A stretch of DNA of 64,000 bases from Oryctolagus cuniculus (taxonomy: Eukaryota > Chordata > Mammalia > Lagomorpha > Leporidae), in assembly GCF_964237555.1 (NCBI RefSeq), contig NC_091444.1:81210213-81274212 (forward strand), read 5' to 3'. Every line of letters starts with the position of its first letter. The first letter of the stretch is position 1. Of the stretch, positions 25,985 through 37,380 are shown piece after piece. The position numbers were made by a program, and so were the translations under genes. A model generated the notes under the pieces. The model was given only the letters and a program-made list of their open reading frames with translations, ran no database searches and was not told the DNA's origin.

Positions 25985-27034
25985 CAAGCAACTATAGTTT
26001 CTAATTCTTCTCCATGATTTGAGACTACCAGCTCCTCTCCTTCAGTTCTTTACACAGAACCTAATATGGTTGAATGTAGTCATCTCATTATATTATGGAA
26101 CACCAGAAGTTCTTTCTGCCTCTTTGATTTTTGATACCTATTATCCAATCCCCCTCTATCCCTAGCTGCTTCCCTTCTCAGCCTCTAGTAATCACAGTTC
26201 TGTGTTCAGATCCATTATTTTCTTTCACTTCCACATGTGACAAGGACCAGGTGACATTTGTGTTCCTGCTTCTGGCTTATTTCAATTAATTTAATAATAT
26301 TTTGTTCTTTTTTTGTATCTAAAAGAGGTTGCCCTGTCCATTGTTTTTCACTGATGGACAGCTAGATTGGTTTCAAATCCTGGCTGCAGTGAACTGTGTT
26401 ATAGTGGCTGTGTTATGGGAAAATTGCTGTATCTTTGATATGCTCTCCTCCTTTCCTTCTAATAAAATTTCCTTATTATATATAGCCAAGAGCAAGATAA
26501 CTCTCACATGGTAGGTCAATTTTTATCTTATTTGAAATTTTTGTTATTTATTTGAAAGAGTTACAATAGAGGTAGAGACACAGAGAGGTCCTCCATCAGC
26601 TGGTTCACTCTACAGATGACTACAAAGGCCAGAGTTATGCCATTCTGAAACCTGGAGACAGGAGCTTCCTCTGGGTCTCCCACATGGGTGCATGGGCCCA
26701 AGGACTTGGGCCATCTTCTACTGCTATCCCAGGAGATAGCAGAGAGCTGTATTGGAAGAAGAGCAGCTGGAACTAGAACTGGCACCCAAATGGGATGCTG
26801 GCCCTTCAGGCCAGGGCTTTAACTCATTGCACAACAGCGCCGGCCCAATTTTTATCCTTTTTAAGGAATGGCCATACTGTTCTGCATAACATCTGTACTA
26901 ACTTGTGTTTTCACCCACCATATATGACGGTTTTCTTTTCCCATGTGCTCTCTAGCATTTGTTATTTTTTATCAGTTTGGCATAAAAATGATATAGTATT
27001 GTTCACGTTTTTGTGTATTTTGAAATCAGTTAAT
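25985..27034 (-). mobile_element. Old L1 3' region, antisense, split by a SINE
   Basis: The plus-strand text resembles mammalian L1 3' UTR read backwards (for example GGACAGCTAGATTGGTTTC, AATGGCCATACTGTTCTGC, TCTAGCATTTGTTATTTT). The SINE at 26527-26846 splits it. Family assignment is by recollection of L1 3' ends. Confidence 0.6.
26527..26846 (-). mobile_element. C-type SINE
   Basis: The tail (TTATTTATTTGAAAGAG) is at the left and the head (CAGCGCCGGCCC read on plus) at the right. It splits an old L1 segment. Confidence 0.9.
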
Positions 27035-27352
27035 TTGTTTATTAAATCTTTATTATTTGAAAGGTGGATTTAGAGAGAGAGGGAAAGACATAGATAGCTT
27101 TCATCTGCTGGCTCACACCCCAGAGAGTTTCAACAGTTGAGCCTGGGGCATGCTGGAGTCAGGAGCTTCATCCAAGTCTCCCACATCAGTGGCAAGGACC
27201 CAAGTCCTTCGTCCATCTTCTGCTGGTTTCCCAGGTGTTTAGCAGTGAGCTAAATTGGAAGTGGAGATTCCTAAACTCAAAGTGGAACTCAGATGTTATG
27301 CTGGCCTCACAGATTGCAGCTTTCCCCACTTGGCCACAATGCCAGCCCCTCT
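27035..27352 (-). mobile_element. C-type SINE
   Basis: Diverged full-length copy; tail TTTATTATTTGAAAGG at the left, head CAATGCCAGCCCC at the right. Confidence 0.85.
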
Positions 27353-27923
27353 ATCAATTTAATTCCTCAAAAATAGCTCAGTAATGTTGGCATCTATCTC
27401 ATTTTGTTTTTTCTCTGTTATTATTCAACTTATTGATGTCTTATTTTTGTTCACATTATTCCTCTCAATTGCTCTACCTGAGGTGAGTAGGGCTGCTGTG
27501 TTGCTTAAATGAAGTGTATGCTTTAGATTACTCATTTAATGAGTGCATGTCATTCACATAGCACTTCACTGAAGTTCTACTATGTCCCAAATCCTCTTCT
27601 AGGCACAGAATTTAGACCACTTTTCTCTTAGGCCCAGATCTTGCCTTTAACATACTACTTGGAATTTAGTAGCTCATGAAATCTGCAGACTGCATAAATG
27701 AATGAATATCTTAAGGGCTGTGCTTTTGTGGAGGAACTTCATAGGAGACTGAAGGAATAAAATAAATCAAAAGTATCCACAGTATATAGAATGTATACTA
27801 TTTTACAAGTCACAGAGAAGAGGAAGAAGAAGGAAAGTAGTAAGACTAGAAAGTTTGTAGCAAGACTAACAGGCGCTGGTCAAGAACTTAATAAGCACAT
27901 TAGGAAAGCAGTAAGGTTTCTTT

Positions 27924-28574
27924 TTTTTTGAGGAAAAGTTTTTATTTCTAGTGATGAAATTGGCAACAGAACATTATGAAAGTTTAAAATTACAAAGAGA
28001 AATTGTCTATAATTAATAGATTCAAAATTTGACAATCAGTGAATATCATTATTAGTCATTACCAACAACAGTTATTGATTTGAAAGGCAGAGTGACAGGA
28101 AGAGGGAACCACTGTTTCACTCCCCAGACACTTGCAATAGCCAAAGCTTGACCAAGCCAAAACCAGGAACTGGGAATTCATTCTGGATGTCCCATTTGGG
28201 TGCAAGGACCCAAGCACTTCTGCCATCCTCCGTCTCCTCCCAGGGTGCACACTAGCAGAAACTTGCCTCAAAGCAGAGAAGCTACCACTCAAGCCAGGCA
28301 TTTGTATATGGGATGTGGGTGTGTGGTGCTGATAGCAAGCCCTCATAGATAAAAAAAAAAAAAGACAAAGTTATTTCTATGCCAAGGAAATTACTCTGTA
28401 GTCTTTCTCTTATAAACTACGTATTGCTGAACCTAGATAATTTTTCCTTTATTTAACAATGACATGAAAATGTCAGTTGAGTTGGCTTTCCTGAAGACCT
28501 TGTTTCTTGAATATTAGTGGCTAGCTGAGATAAATTCTTTTCATCTCTTTCTCGCTTCGGCAGCACATGTGCTC

Positions 28575-28625
<51 letters not shown>

Positions 28626-28633
28626 GCCCCTGC
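27924..28633 (-). mobile_element. Retro-insertion of an unidentified transcript 3' end, with inverted U6 end
   Basis: The segment is flanked by GCAGTAAGGTTTCTT at 27908-27922 and 28634-28648. At the left is a short T run preceded on the minus strand by AAATAAAAA, that is, a poly(A) signal and tail on the minus strand. It contains a C-type SINE (28070-28345). The right end is a U6 snRNA fragment in the opposite orientation. The L1 copy near 43585-43605 carries the uninterrupted site. The source transcript is not recognised. Confidence 0.8.
28070..28345 (-). mobile_element. C-type SINE, diverged
   Basis: The tail TTGATTTGAAAGGCAGAG is at the left and the head near CTGATAGCAAGCCC at the right. 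It lies within the retro-insertion; it may be part of the source transcript or a later insertion. Confidence 0.75.
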
Positions 28634-28636
28634 GCA
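28551..28636 (+). pseudogene. RNU6: U6 snRNA pseudogene fragment with duplicated 5' end
   Basis: U6 is the catalytic-core snRNA of the spliceosome. From 28569 the sequence follows U6 from its first base (GTGCTCGCTTCGGCAGCACA, then ACTAAAATTGGAACG) to about base 68, ending at GCGCA inside the target duplication. One G is missing in the CATGGCCCC stretch. Immediately upstream, 28551-28568 repeats the first part of U6. The 3' third, including the terminal T run, is absent and no upstream snRNA promoter elements are seen, so it is not a functional gene. Confidence 0.93.
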
Positions 28637-29061
28637 GTAAGGTTTCTTTACCTCCCTGTAGACTCTGCTCTCCAGAGGTGAACAGGGTCCTCTAAACCCA
28701 CTTGCTGCACACACAAACACCTGAGTGTTGTATTCTCCCACAGGTGTTGGAGACTGATATGGTGCTCTGATTTATATTTACATAATGGCTAGTGACATCG
28801 GGCATATTCACATGTTTTGACCATTTACATTTCTTCTGAGAAATGTCTATTCAGATGTTTCTTCACTGTATTTTTTGGAGTTTTTCCAATTCATGTAAAT
28901 GTTCTGGAAATCTGTAAACATTCAGAGTTTTAATTTTTCCTGCCATCTGTTCATTGTATCTACACTCTGATGTTTACTTTGTTGTGAAGAAGTATCTTAG
29001 TTGGATATTGTCGCTCCCCCTCTTCGTGGAGGAATGACACTAAGCCCTGCCTAGGCTTCAT

Positions 29062-29079
29062 ATCCGAGTCACGGCACCA
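29062..29079 (-). promoter_or_regulatory. Retroviral primer-binding site, tRNA-His type
   Basis: The minus strand reads TGGTGCCGTGACTCGGAT, the primer-binding site used by H-type endogenous retroviruses. It starts three bases after the LTR end. This agrees with the rabbit family RERV-H, named for its His primer. Confidence 0.85.
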
Positions 29080-29340
29080 TTATGTCGCTCCCCCTCTTCG
29101 TGGAGGAACGACACAGGACCCTGCGCTGTTCTTTCGTCTGCTCGGCCCTCCCCGGGTTTGCTGCTGGTTCTTCCCGGGTTGGCTACTGTCCCTTCCACCT
29201 CCGTGGAAGGGGAGTTCCCCCTGGCCGCATTCCCCACTTCCGCAGGGGAGCGGCACACCGCCGGCCGGTTCTCTCGGGGGCTGCACGGGTTCCCTTAGAT
29301 GTTCCCCATAGATGTTCCTGGTGCGTGCCGTCTCTCCTCC

Positions 29341-29346
29341 TTTATA
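29341..29346 (-). promoter_or_regulatory. LTR TATA box
   Basis: The minus strand reads TATAAA about 205 bp inside the LTR. The related LTR at 60605-61036 has TATATA at the matching position (60824-60829). Confidence 0.6.
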
Positions 29347-29934
29347 GTCCTCTTCCGCCAATCCTAACTCGGCTGCCCACACGCCAAGTACGCTGCTCTC
29401 TAATCAGGAGCAAGTCCTACAGTTAATTGGTTGAACTGGAGGCAGCTGTGCGGAAGCTGTTTACTTCTCTCCCAGCGCCATATTGTGGGAGAGCAGATGC
29501 ATAGAATAAGTCTTAATTCCAGTAACAGTCTAGTCCGGGCTGCTCCCCACAGATATACTCAAATGTCTCTGTTTTTATTTTTGTGACTATTGCTATTGGA
29601 ATCTTACCCAAAAGCTATTGTGTGTTGACAATATTTAGAGTTCCCCTATGTTTACTTGGGTTTGGGTCTTATGATTACATTTTAATTCACTATGAGTTCA
29701 CTTTCACATAGTGTAAGAGATGTTGGAGTCTCTTTTCAGGCTTCTACATATGGATAATCAAGTTCCTCTGCACCACTTGTGAAAGAGATTCTTCTTTCTC
29801 CAGTTCATTTTAGTTCCTTTGTTAAATATGAGTTGCTGGTAGAAATTTGGGTTTATTTCTATGCTACCAAGTCTTTTCCATTGAACTATGTGTCTGTTAT
29901 TATATCAGTGCTAACACTTCTTCTTTTTTTTTTT

Positions 29935-30253
29935 TTTGCAGTTTATTTATTTGAAAGGCAGAGTTACAGAGAGGTAGAGGCAGAGAGAGAGAGAGGTCTT
30001 CCATCCACTGGTTTACTCCCCAAATGGCCACAATGGCCGGAGCTCTGTTGATCTGAATCCAAGTGTCAGGAGCTTCTTCCAGGTCTCTATGCAGGTGCAG
30101 GGGCCCAAAGACTTTGGCCATTTTCTACTTTTTTCTCAGGCTATACCAGAGAGGGGTATAAGAAGTGGAGCAGCTGGGAAACATACTGGCACCCATATGA
30201 GATGCCGGCACTGCAGACGGTGACTTTACCTGCTTTGTCATAGTGCTGACCCC
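29935..30253 (-). mobile_element. C-type SINE
   Basis: Tail at the left (T run, then GCAGTTTATTTATTTGAAAG) and head CATAGTGCTGACCCC at the right. It interrupts the minus-strand L1. Confidence 0.9.
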
Positions 30254-30490
30254 TGTAATATGTCTTAAAATATGGTGTGATGTCTCCAGCTTTTTTTTGC
30301 TTTATAATATTGCTTTAGATGTTAAGCATCTCTCATGTTTCTATGTGAATTTTAGCATCATTTTTTCTAGCTCTGAGAACATCGTTGGTATGTTGATTGG
30401 GATTGCATTGAATTTGAAAATTGCTTTTAGTAGTATGGATATTTTGGTATTATTCTTCCCATTCACAAACATAAGTTTTCTGTGAGACTG

Positions 30491-31329
30491 TCAAAAAGCC
30501 TTGACAAAAATTGGACTTTATTACACAAAAATTCATCACTTTTTGGGATCATTTAAATCCATAATTTTGCACTAATATTTGATAAATCATTAAAGACTTT
30601 GAGCATTTTAGTAGGAGAAATTAAAATATTTATCAATTTATTCAAATATTGTTTAGATGTGATATTCAAATATTGTTTAGAGCCATTGTCTGTATTCCCT
30701 CTAAATTAGGATCTTTTTGCTTTTTGCCTGTTAAACTTGTCCCTTGACTCAACAACCCTTTTTAATGTAATGTAAACTGAAAATGTCATTTCATAAGCTA
30801 AAAAAAATGACAAAGAAGGAAAAAGAAGGGAGGGAGGTTGAGTATATAATTATGTTCTCCGAATTTTTTCTATAAAACATATTGAATCATTTAAAAGCTA
30901 ATTAAAATTAAACTCAAAATTGGACCATTATGACTAATATTTAAAAGAAGTGATTAAAAACTGTAGATGTCTTCAATTTTGATTATCATTCTTCTTTAGA
31001 ATATCTGAAAGAAATCCGGTTTCTCACTTTAAAATATACCAGTGTGTTAGAATTCAGTATTAAATGACTTTGTTTAAAAGTGTTATTTAATCTATTGCTT
31101 TAAGTAGTAATACTATGGCCATTGTACAACAAAATCCTTATCATTTTTCATAAAACAGAAAGGGCCTTTAAAACATCATCACTAAAAATATTAAGAGACC
31201 TAAAATATAACATTCTTAAAACCCAAGTGATACCATTCAAAATTTTCAAATATGCAGGGATAGTTCGTGTCAAGTAACTAAATAATTGTGAAGTGTATAT
31301 ATGGAATAGCTTCTATAAATTCTTTTGGC
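30491..31329. other. AT-rich stretch, no gene seen
   Basis: No long open frame, splice-like exon, RNA gene or recognisable repeat. A possible remnant of older interspersed repeats cannot be excluded. Confidence 0.5.
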
Positions 31330-31661
31330 AAGGGCTGGCACTGTGCCATAGTGGGTGAGGCTGCCACCTGCAGTGCTGGTATTCCATAGGGGCATCAGTT
31401 CAAGACCTGGCTGCTCCACTTCCTATCCAGCTCTCTGCTATGGCCTGGGAAAGCATTATAAAATGGTCCAAGTCCTTGGGCCCCTGCACCTGTATAGGAG
31501 ACCAGGAAGAGGCTCCTGGCTCCTGCCTTCCAGTCAGCACAGCTCCAGCCATGGAGGCCAACTGTGGAGTGAACCAGTGAATGGAAGACCACTCTCTCTG
31601 CCTGTCCTTCTCTCTCTGTGTAATTCTGACTTTCAAATAATATAAATAAATCTTCAAAAAA
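31330..31661 (+). mobile_element. C-type SINE
   Basis: Head GGGCTGGCACTGTGCC, then the box CCAAGTCCTTGGGCCCCTG and the tail CTTTCAAATAATATAAATAAATC. Confidence 0.9.
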
Positions 31662-32225
31662 TTCTTTTGGCAAATAGATGAAGCTACTTGTTATACATTT
31701 CAAATAAATAGCAAACATACTAGAAAAATATATTGAATAAAATTTAAGCAACTCATAGCTATACACAGAAATTTCTCACCATAACAACATAGCAACCACT
31801 AAATTTCCAAATTCAATTTTCCACAACTTAGAATCTTTAACTCCAGAAGGAGTACAAAATTGACAGAACAGTGGCCTATGTATCAGGATACCTAATGCTA
31901 ATACAGAATTATCCCTGCCACAACTTACCTATGTGACCTTGAACAGTTCACTTAACTTCTCTGGGCTTGGCATTTAGCATCCTCATGTGATAAAGGAGGC
32001 TTGGATAAGATCAGTTGTACTCTATCTTGAGACTTCAATGATCTCTCAGTTTCCAAACAGGCACCTTAAGGGAAAGTAAACCTTTAGATCAAAGCTTACA
32101 TTTTTAAATATAAATATATTTTAAACTGTTTCTACAACTAGTACAAAACAACACATTCAAATGTGTACCATGCCACTTTTCAATATTTGGGAATAATTAA
32201 TGCATCATTTTAGAGCATTGTCTTG
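31662..32225. other. No gene seen
   Basis: AT-rich sequence between two SINEs with no supportable feature. Confidence 0.45.
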
Positions 32226-32570
32226 AGGCCAGTGCTGTGGTGTACCTAGTAAAGCCACTGCATGCAGTGGGGGCATCCCATATGGAGGCCGGTTCAAGTC
32301 CAGGCTGCTCCACTTTCCATTCAGCTGTCTGCTATAGCCTGGGAGAGCAGTAGGAAGTTGGCCCAAGTCCTTGGGCCCCTGAATCTGCATGGGAGACCCT
32401 GAAGAGGTCCTGGCTCCTGGTTTCAGATTGGCATATCTCTGACCTTTTAGGCCATCTGGGGAGTGAACCAGCAGATGGAGGACCTCTCTCTCTCTCTCTC
32501 TTCCTCTTGTTCACTATCTGTGTAACTCTGACTTCCAAATAAATAAATAAATAAATAAATCTTTTAAAAA
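32226..32570 (+). mobile_element. C-type SINE
   Basis: Head GAGGCCAGTGCTGTGG, a CT-rich run near 32483-32502, and an (AAAT)n tail ending near 32570. Confidence 0.92.
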
Positions 32571-32793
32571 ATCAAAAGAATATTGTCTGGCACACAGTGA
32601 ACCACTAAGTACAAGATATTATTAGTAATATTAGATGGAAATGTTGAAATAAACTAGGCAATAAGCCTTAAGATGCAAATTAATACCAAGAAATATAATC
32701 TCAAATTTCTGTGTTCAACAAGGTAGTCTCTTTTCACTACTAACTTTATACTGAATAAGATATTTTGATATTTTGTTAAGAGTAAATTTATCG

Positions 32794-33103
32794 GGGGCCA
32801 GCGCCGTGGCTCACTTGGTTAATTCTCCACCTGTGGTGCTGGTATCCCTTATGGGCAAAGTGTTCTAGTCCTGGTTGCTCCTCTTTCAGTCCAGCTTTCT
32901 GCTATGGCCCAGGAAGGCAGTGGAGGATGGCCCAAGTGCTTGGGCCCTGCACCCGGATGGGAGACCAGGAGAAAGCACCTGACTCCTGGCTTTGGATGGG
33001 CACAGCTCCAACTGTGGCAGCCATTTGGGGAGTGAACCAATGGAAAGAAGACCTTTCTGTCTTTCTCACTGTATATAACTCTACCTGTCAAATAAAAAAT
33101 TAT
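32794..33103 (+). mobile_element. C-type SINE, variant subfamily
   Basis: The head GGGGGCCAGCGCCGTGGCTC and text ACTTGGTTAATTCTCCACC differ from the common type, and the 3' end reads CTCTACCTGTCAAATAAAAA. The same subfamily appears at 35778-36120 and probably 37069-37380. Confidence 0.88.
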
Positions 33104-33419
33104 TAGTTTTTCATAAAAACTGCAGTATTGAAAAGGTTCCAAAATCCCTCTAATTCTAAATGTCTGTGACTGCTAACTCATTAGCACATATTGCATTCTT
33201 TACATCTGGGTAATCATGACAATTCACTTTTAAATGATTAACAGATCTGCTGTTATATATAAATACATGCTTTTCCGAAAATCATACAATAAGCAGGCTA
33301 CATACTGTACTTCAAGTAAAACTGCCATATCCAGTCCTACAATTGTAAATAAGACAGTTTCAATTGTTCAGCATTATCAATTATAAATTCCAATCGTGTA
33401 GCAATACTCATAAGAATTT

Positions 33420-33765
33420 AGGGGGCCGATGCTGTGGAGTAGCAAGTAGAGCTGTGGCTTGCAGTGCTGACATTCCAATTGGGTGCCAGTTCAAGTCCTG
33501 GCTACTCAAATTACTATCCATCTTTTTAGGCAAGTAAGACTTACTATCCAGCAGTAGAGGATGGCCCAGGCCCTTGGGCTCCTGCACCTGCATAGGAGAC
33601 CCAAAAGAAGCTGTTGGCTCCTGGCTTTGTATTGGCAGAGCTCCAGCCATTGTGGCCAAATGGGGAGTGAACCAGTGGTTGGAAGACTGCTCTCCCTCTC
33701 TCTCTTTCCTTCTCTGTGTAACTCTGACTTTCAAGTAAAATAAATGAATCTTTTTTTAAAAAGGA
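33420..33765 (+). mobile_element. C-type SINE
   Basis: Head GGGGGCCGATGCTGTGG, tail CTTTCAAGTAAAATAAATGAATC; a small internal insertion lies near 33520-33545. Confidence 0.88.
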
Positions 33766-33800
33766 TGAAATAAAAAGGAAGATGAAGATTACAAAATTGT

Positions 33801-33920
33801 TTAATTTTTTTAATAAATATAAATTTCCAAAGTACAGCTTTTGGATTACAGTGGCTTCCCCTCCCCAAAACATCCCTCCCACCCATAATCCTCCTATTTC
33901 CTGCTTCCTCTCCCATCCCA
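33801..33920 (-). mobile_element. Very short 5'-truncated L1 3' end
   Basis: About 120 bp matching the antisense L1 3' end also seen at 60030-60130 (CCAAAGTACAG, GGATTACA, GGCTTCCCC). A perfect 17-bp target duplication GAAGATTACAAAATTGT flanks it (33784-33800, 33921-33937). Confidence 0.88.
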
Positions 33921-33937
33921 GAAGATTACAAAATTGT

Positions 33938-34946
33938 ATGAAGGACATTTGTACAGTAAACAAATATACTGATTTCCAATGCAATATTTGAATACTTGAA
34001 GCAGGAACGCTAAGTACTTCTTTGCCAAAATAACATGTTTTGTCCAGTGTAAAACCCATTTGCCATCCCAATACACAAAGGGATTTGGGGCAATAAGGAA
34101 AAAAGAAGTCCACACATGCAGAAATTTTAAGCAAAACAAAATAGAGAATGTATTTAGTTTCATGAAAATCACACAAGAATTAATAGTATTCCACCCATTT
34201 GCAACAAATATTTTTAAGTTTAATGAATGAATAAATTTTCAGTTACATAGCAGAAAACTTCTACCCTCTCCCATAAAACTGAAAAAGAAACTTTTTAAAA
34301 GTAAAAACTGATGAAAGAATTCTGCAATACATGTTAATGTTAAGTAGCCCAGCAGAGTTTATTTAGAAATACAAACACACACACAGAAAATAAATACATT
34401 AAAATCTTACTGAATAGTCCAGTAATAGTTCAGGATCCAATATGTGTGCAAAAGATTCTGGATTTCCCAGTCACTTTGTATAGGAAATGATGTGCTTTGC
34501 TATGTAGCATGTACCTTTAGATTCCTGAACACCTCCACTTTGCTTCTTACCCTGAGTCCCAGCAAATACAGGAACACAGCTGTTGAGTCATTCATTTTCT
34601 GGATTTGGGAATATCAAAGAATTAATGAGTATAGAAAGTTGTACAGCAAAGACCAAGAATATCCAAGGGAGTTCAGGAAAATCAATTGAACAAGTCAAAA
34701 TACTATGAATGTATACTGAATGCTCTGTTTTTAATATGTCTTACTTACCTAAAAAGACATGAGGGCTATTGCTCTCTCTCTTAATACAACTAAGGAGAAG
34801 ATATCACCAATGCTCAAGAAAAATGAATACACAGCAGAGCTAATACAAAATCCCAAAATTCCAAAATAGAAAAACTGGATATGCACTCCTTACACACACC
34901 CTGAAGTGGCAATGAAGGAGAACAAATCTAAAATTAGAAAAACTTC
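33938..34946. other. No gene seen
   Basis: AT-rich sequence with a short ACACAC run near 34374-34384. Open frames here are short and show no family features. Confidence 0.45.
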
Positions 34947-35239
34947 TTTTTTTAAAGATTTATTTATTTATTTTAAAGTCAGAGTTGCACAGAGAGAGGC
35001 AGAGAAGAGAGAGGGGTCTTCCATCCACTGGTTCTCTCCCCAGTTGGCTGCAATGGCCAGAGTTGTGCCAATCCAAAGCCAGGAGCAAGGAGCTTCTTCC
35101 AGGTCTCCCACATGGGTGCAGGGGCCCAGGACTTGGGCCATCTTCTACTGCTTTCCCAGGCTTTAGCAGAGATCTGGATCCATATGAGCTGCCAGCACTG
35201 CAAGTGGTGGCTCTACCCACTATGCCACACCATTGGCCC
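34947..35239 (-). mobile_element. C-type SINE
   Basis: Tail AAAGATTTATTTATTTATTT at the left and head CACACCATTGGCCC at the right; part of the head region is missing. Confidence 0.9.
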
Positions 35240-35777
35240 TGAAAATTCTTGTCAAATTAAGAACATTTAACCTTTGTTTTAGAATGAATTATTAAAATAT
35301 CTAAACTGGGGGAATACATAATTTCTTTCTTTAGAAATCAGAAGAGAAAAAGAACACTTCAAGCCTACTGTGACACCACACAGAAGGAATGGAGAATCAT
35401 GACCTCAATTAGCCTAGGGACAGAATAAAAGGGAGGGAAATAGGAACAACAGAATTAAGATGAATAAGCTTTGAGAGCTGAGGGAATCTGAATGTAAAGA
35501 AAAGGCATACAGTTAACTGAAACAATAGAGATAAGTCTGAGAGGAAAAAACATTGTTAAGACATATTAATGGGGCCAGAGCTGTGGCTTAGTAAAGTAAA
35601 AAAAAAATCTCAAATTTGTTTTTAAATTATATAATTAAAAAAGATTAAAAAAAGATGTTCAATCTTAAGTCTCTACAGCATAAGATATACATCAATTTTC
35701 CCAGGTTCTATTTGCATTTATTAACAAAGTTTCATGGGTATAATCACTAAAGTGGCTCCAATAAGTCTTTTTATAAA
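35240..35777. other. Mostly featureless; scrap of SINE head near 35571
   Basis: GGGGCCAGAGCTGTGGCTTAG at about 35571 is the first 20 bases of a C-type SINE, followed directly by an A run: an extremely short copy or a deletion derivative. Nothing else supportable. Confidence 0.5.
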
Positions 35778-36120
35778 AATTATTTTTTATTTTGACAGGC
35801 AGAGTGGACAGTGAGAGAGACAGAGAGAAAGGTCTTCCTTTTTCTGTTGGTTTACCCCCTAGTGACCGCTGCCGCCAGTGTGCTGCGGCTGGCACATGGC
35901 GCTGATCCAAAGCCAGGAGCCAAGTGCTTCCTCCTGGTCTCCCATGCAGGTACGGGGCCCAAGCACTTTGGCCATCCTCCATTGCACTCCTGGGCCATAG
36001 CAGAGAGCTGGACTGGAAGAGGAGCAACTGGGACAGAATCTGGCTCTCCCAGCAGGACTATAACTTGGTGTGCCTGCACCGCAGGTGGAGGATTAGCTTA
36101 TTGAGCCATGGCGCCTGCCT
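35778..36120 (-). mobile_element. C-type SINE, variant subfamily
   Basis: Tail TTTTTATTTTGACAGGCAG at the left, head ATTGAGCCATGGCGCC at the right. It contains a CpG-containing extra stretch (GTGACCGCTGCCGCC) not seen in the common type. Confidence 0.88.
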
Positions 36121-37068
36121 CCAATAAGTCTTAACCTGGGATGCAACTAAATTTAACAAGGATACTCAATAGGAATTTTAGAAGAATTCCAAAATATGTA
36201 TCAGAATAAAAATACTTTACTTGGTACATCTCTTTTTAACTATACTATTGTCTAAATTTCCAAATGTCAGATGTACTAAAAAAATCCCCAAAGCAGCAGA
36301 GTTGGTCCGACATGATGAGGAATAAAATAAAGAAAATGAGAATTCGCAGATCCCAGATTAAAATAACCAAGAAGGTCCAATAACAGCAAACTCAATGTCT
36401 TCATACACTAACATTTATTACCTCAGATTTATTTAACAAAAAGGTGATTATTCCAGCTACATCCCATTAGGTAGCCCAATTTTACCTGCTAAATCCATTT
36501 AAAAAAAGCACCTCATGATATATTACTAAAATCATATTGGTATATGCCATCCACCATGTCCACTGTACCTTATACCTAATGTTAACAGATTTGATGAAAA
36601 TCAGTAGATAAATGATGTGTTTTAACCAAGTGTGGGAAATGTCTTTTGTTCAACGTTTTTCCAAAAACCCCTCAGTCTCAGTTTGCCTTCACATTGAAAA
36701 GACACTTCTGAGGTTTACTAATCAGTCCAGCTTCTTCGGGCCTCCCTCCAATGAAAGGGGCTAAAATCCATCAAAATAAACTCTAGGTACTGTCCTTGTG
36801 CTCCCTGTGACTTTTTCACTCTAGGGGCTCACAAACCTTCTAAATTCTTTAGATCACCTGTGATGTCCATTAGTTCTCAAAGACTATGATGCAAGTAATT
36901 TCCCCTCTTGGAACCTTGTTATTAACTGTGCTGTATGAGAAATGAAGTCTCCTACACACCTTGTGCTTACGATTCTCCAAACCATGTTGCCTGCTAGGAC
37001 TTTGGCCATGAATATAGGACAGCAATACCTGAACATGATTACTGAGATCTCCTTAATAAAGGATAGAC
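36121..37068. other. No gene seen
   Basis: Unique-looking, moderately AT-rich sequence without recognisable exon, RNA gene or repeat. Confidence 0.45.
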
Positions 37069-37380
37069 TGGGACCAGCACTGTGGTGCAGTGGTGTAATC
37101 CTTTACCTGCAGTGCTGGCACCCCATATGAGCACCAGTTCTAGTCCCCATTTCTCCTTTTCCCATCCAGCTCTCTGCAATAGCCTGGGAAAGCAGTAGAA
37201 GCTGTTCCAAGTGCTTTGGTCCCTGCCAAAATGTGGGAGACCTGGAAGCTCCTAGCTCAGATTGGCCCAGCTGCAGACATTGCAGTCATTAGGGGAGTAA
37301 GTGAGCATATGGAAGACCTTTCTCTCTGTCTCTTCCTCTCACTGTCTGTAAGTACACCTGTCAAATACGTAAATAAATTC
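37069..37380 (+). mobile_element. C-type SINE
   Basis: Head GGGACCAGCACTGTGGTG, 3' end ACACCTGTCAAATACG; runs straight into an AT microsatellite. Confidence 0.85.

Larger units (their letters stand above)
29009..29551 (-). mobile_element. Collapsed provirus: full LTR, primer-binding site and 3' LTR stub
   Basis: On the minus strand an LTR begins TGTGGGGAGC at 29551 and ends GCGACA at 29083 (469 bp). Then come TAA, an 18-bp site complementary to the 3' end of tRNA-His (29062-29079), 21 bp of leader (29041-29061), and a 32-bp stub (29009-29040) that repeats the LTR terminus with one mismatch. GATAT flanks both sides (29004-29008, 29552-29556). This is a provirus deleted from just after the primer site to the end of the 3' LTR, not a simple recombinant solo LTR. 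No coding capacity remains. Confidence 0.88.
27600..30490 (-). mobile_element. L1 ORF2/3'-end copy, minus strand, host of several insertions
   Basis: Read on the minus strand, it runs from ORF2 (30490 downwards) through the ORF2 C-terminal region near 28800-29000 into an unusual 3' region ending about 27600. It aligns along most of its length with the plus-strand copy at 41450-43885. Insertions inside are a retro-insertion (27924-28633), a collapsed provirus (29009-29551) and a SINE (29935-30253). Each of the first two has a target duplication, and the other L1 copy shows the unoccupied site. Confidence 0.8.

Noticed and set aside
28551..28636. Functional U6 gene
   Set aside because: It lacks the 3' third and terminator T run, has a missing base and no upstream snRNA promoter elements, and lies inside a retro-insertion.
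29082..29426. 114-residue frame in GC-rich DNA
   Set aside because: It lies wholly within a retroviral LTR, antisense to its transcription.
33544..34176. 210-residue minus-strand frame
   Set aside because: It crosses a SINE, an L1 end and AT-rich DNA, with no domain or codon signal.
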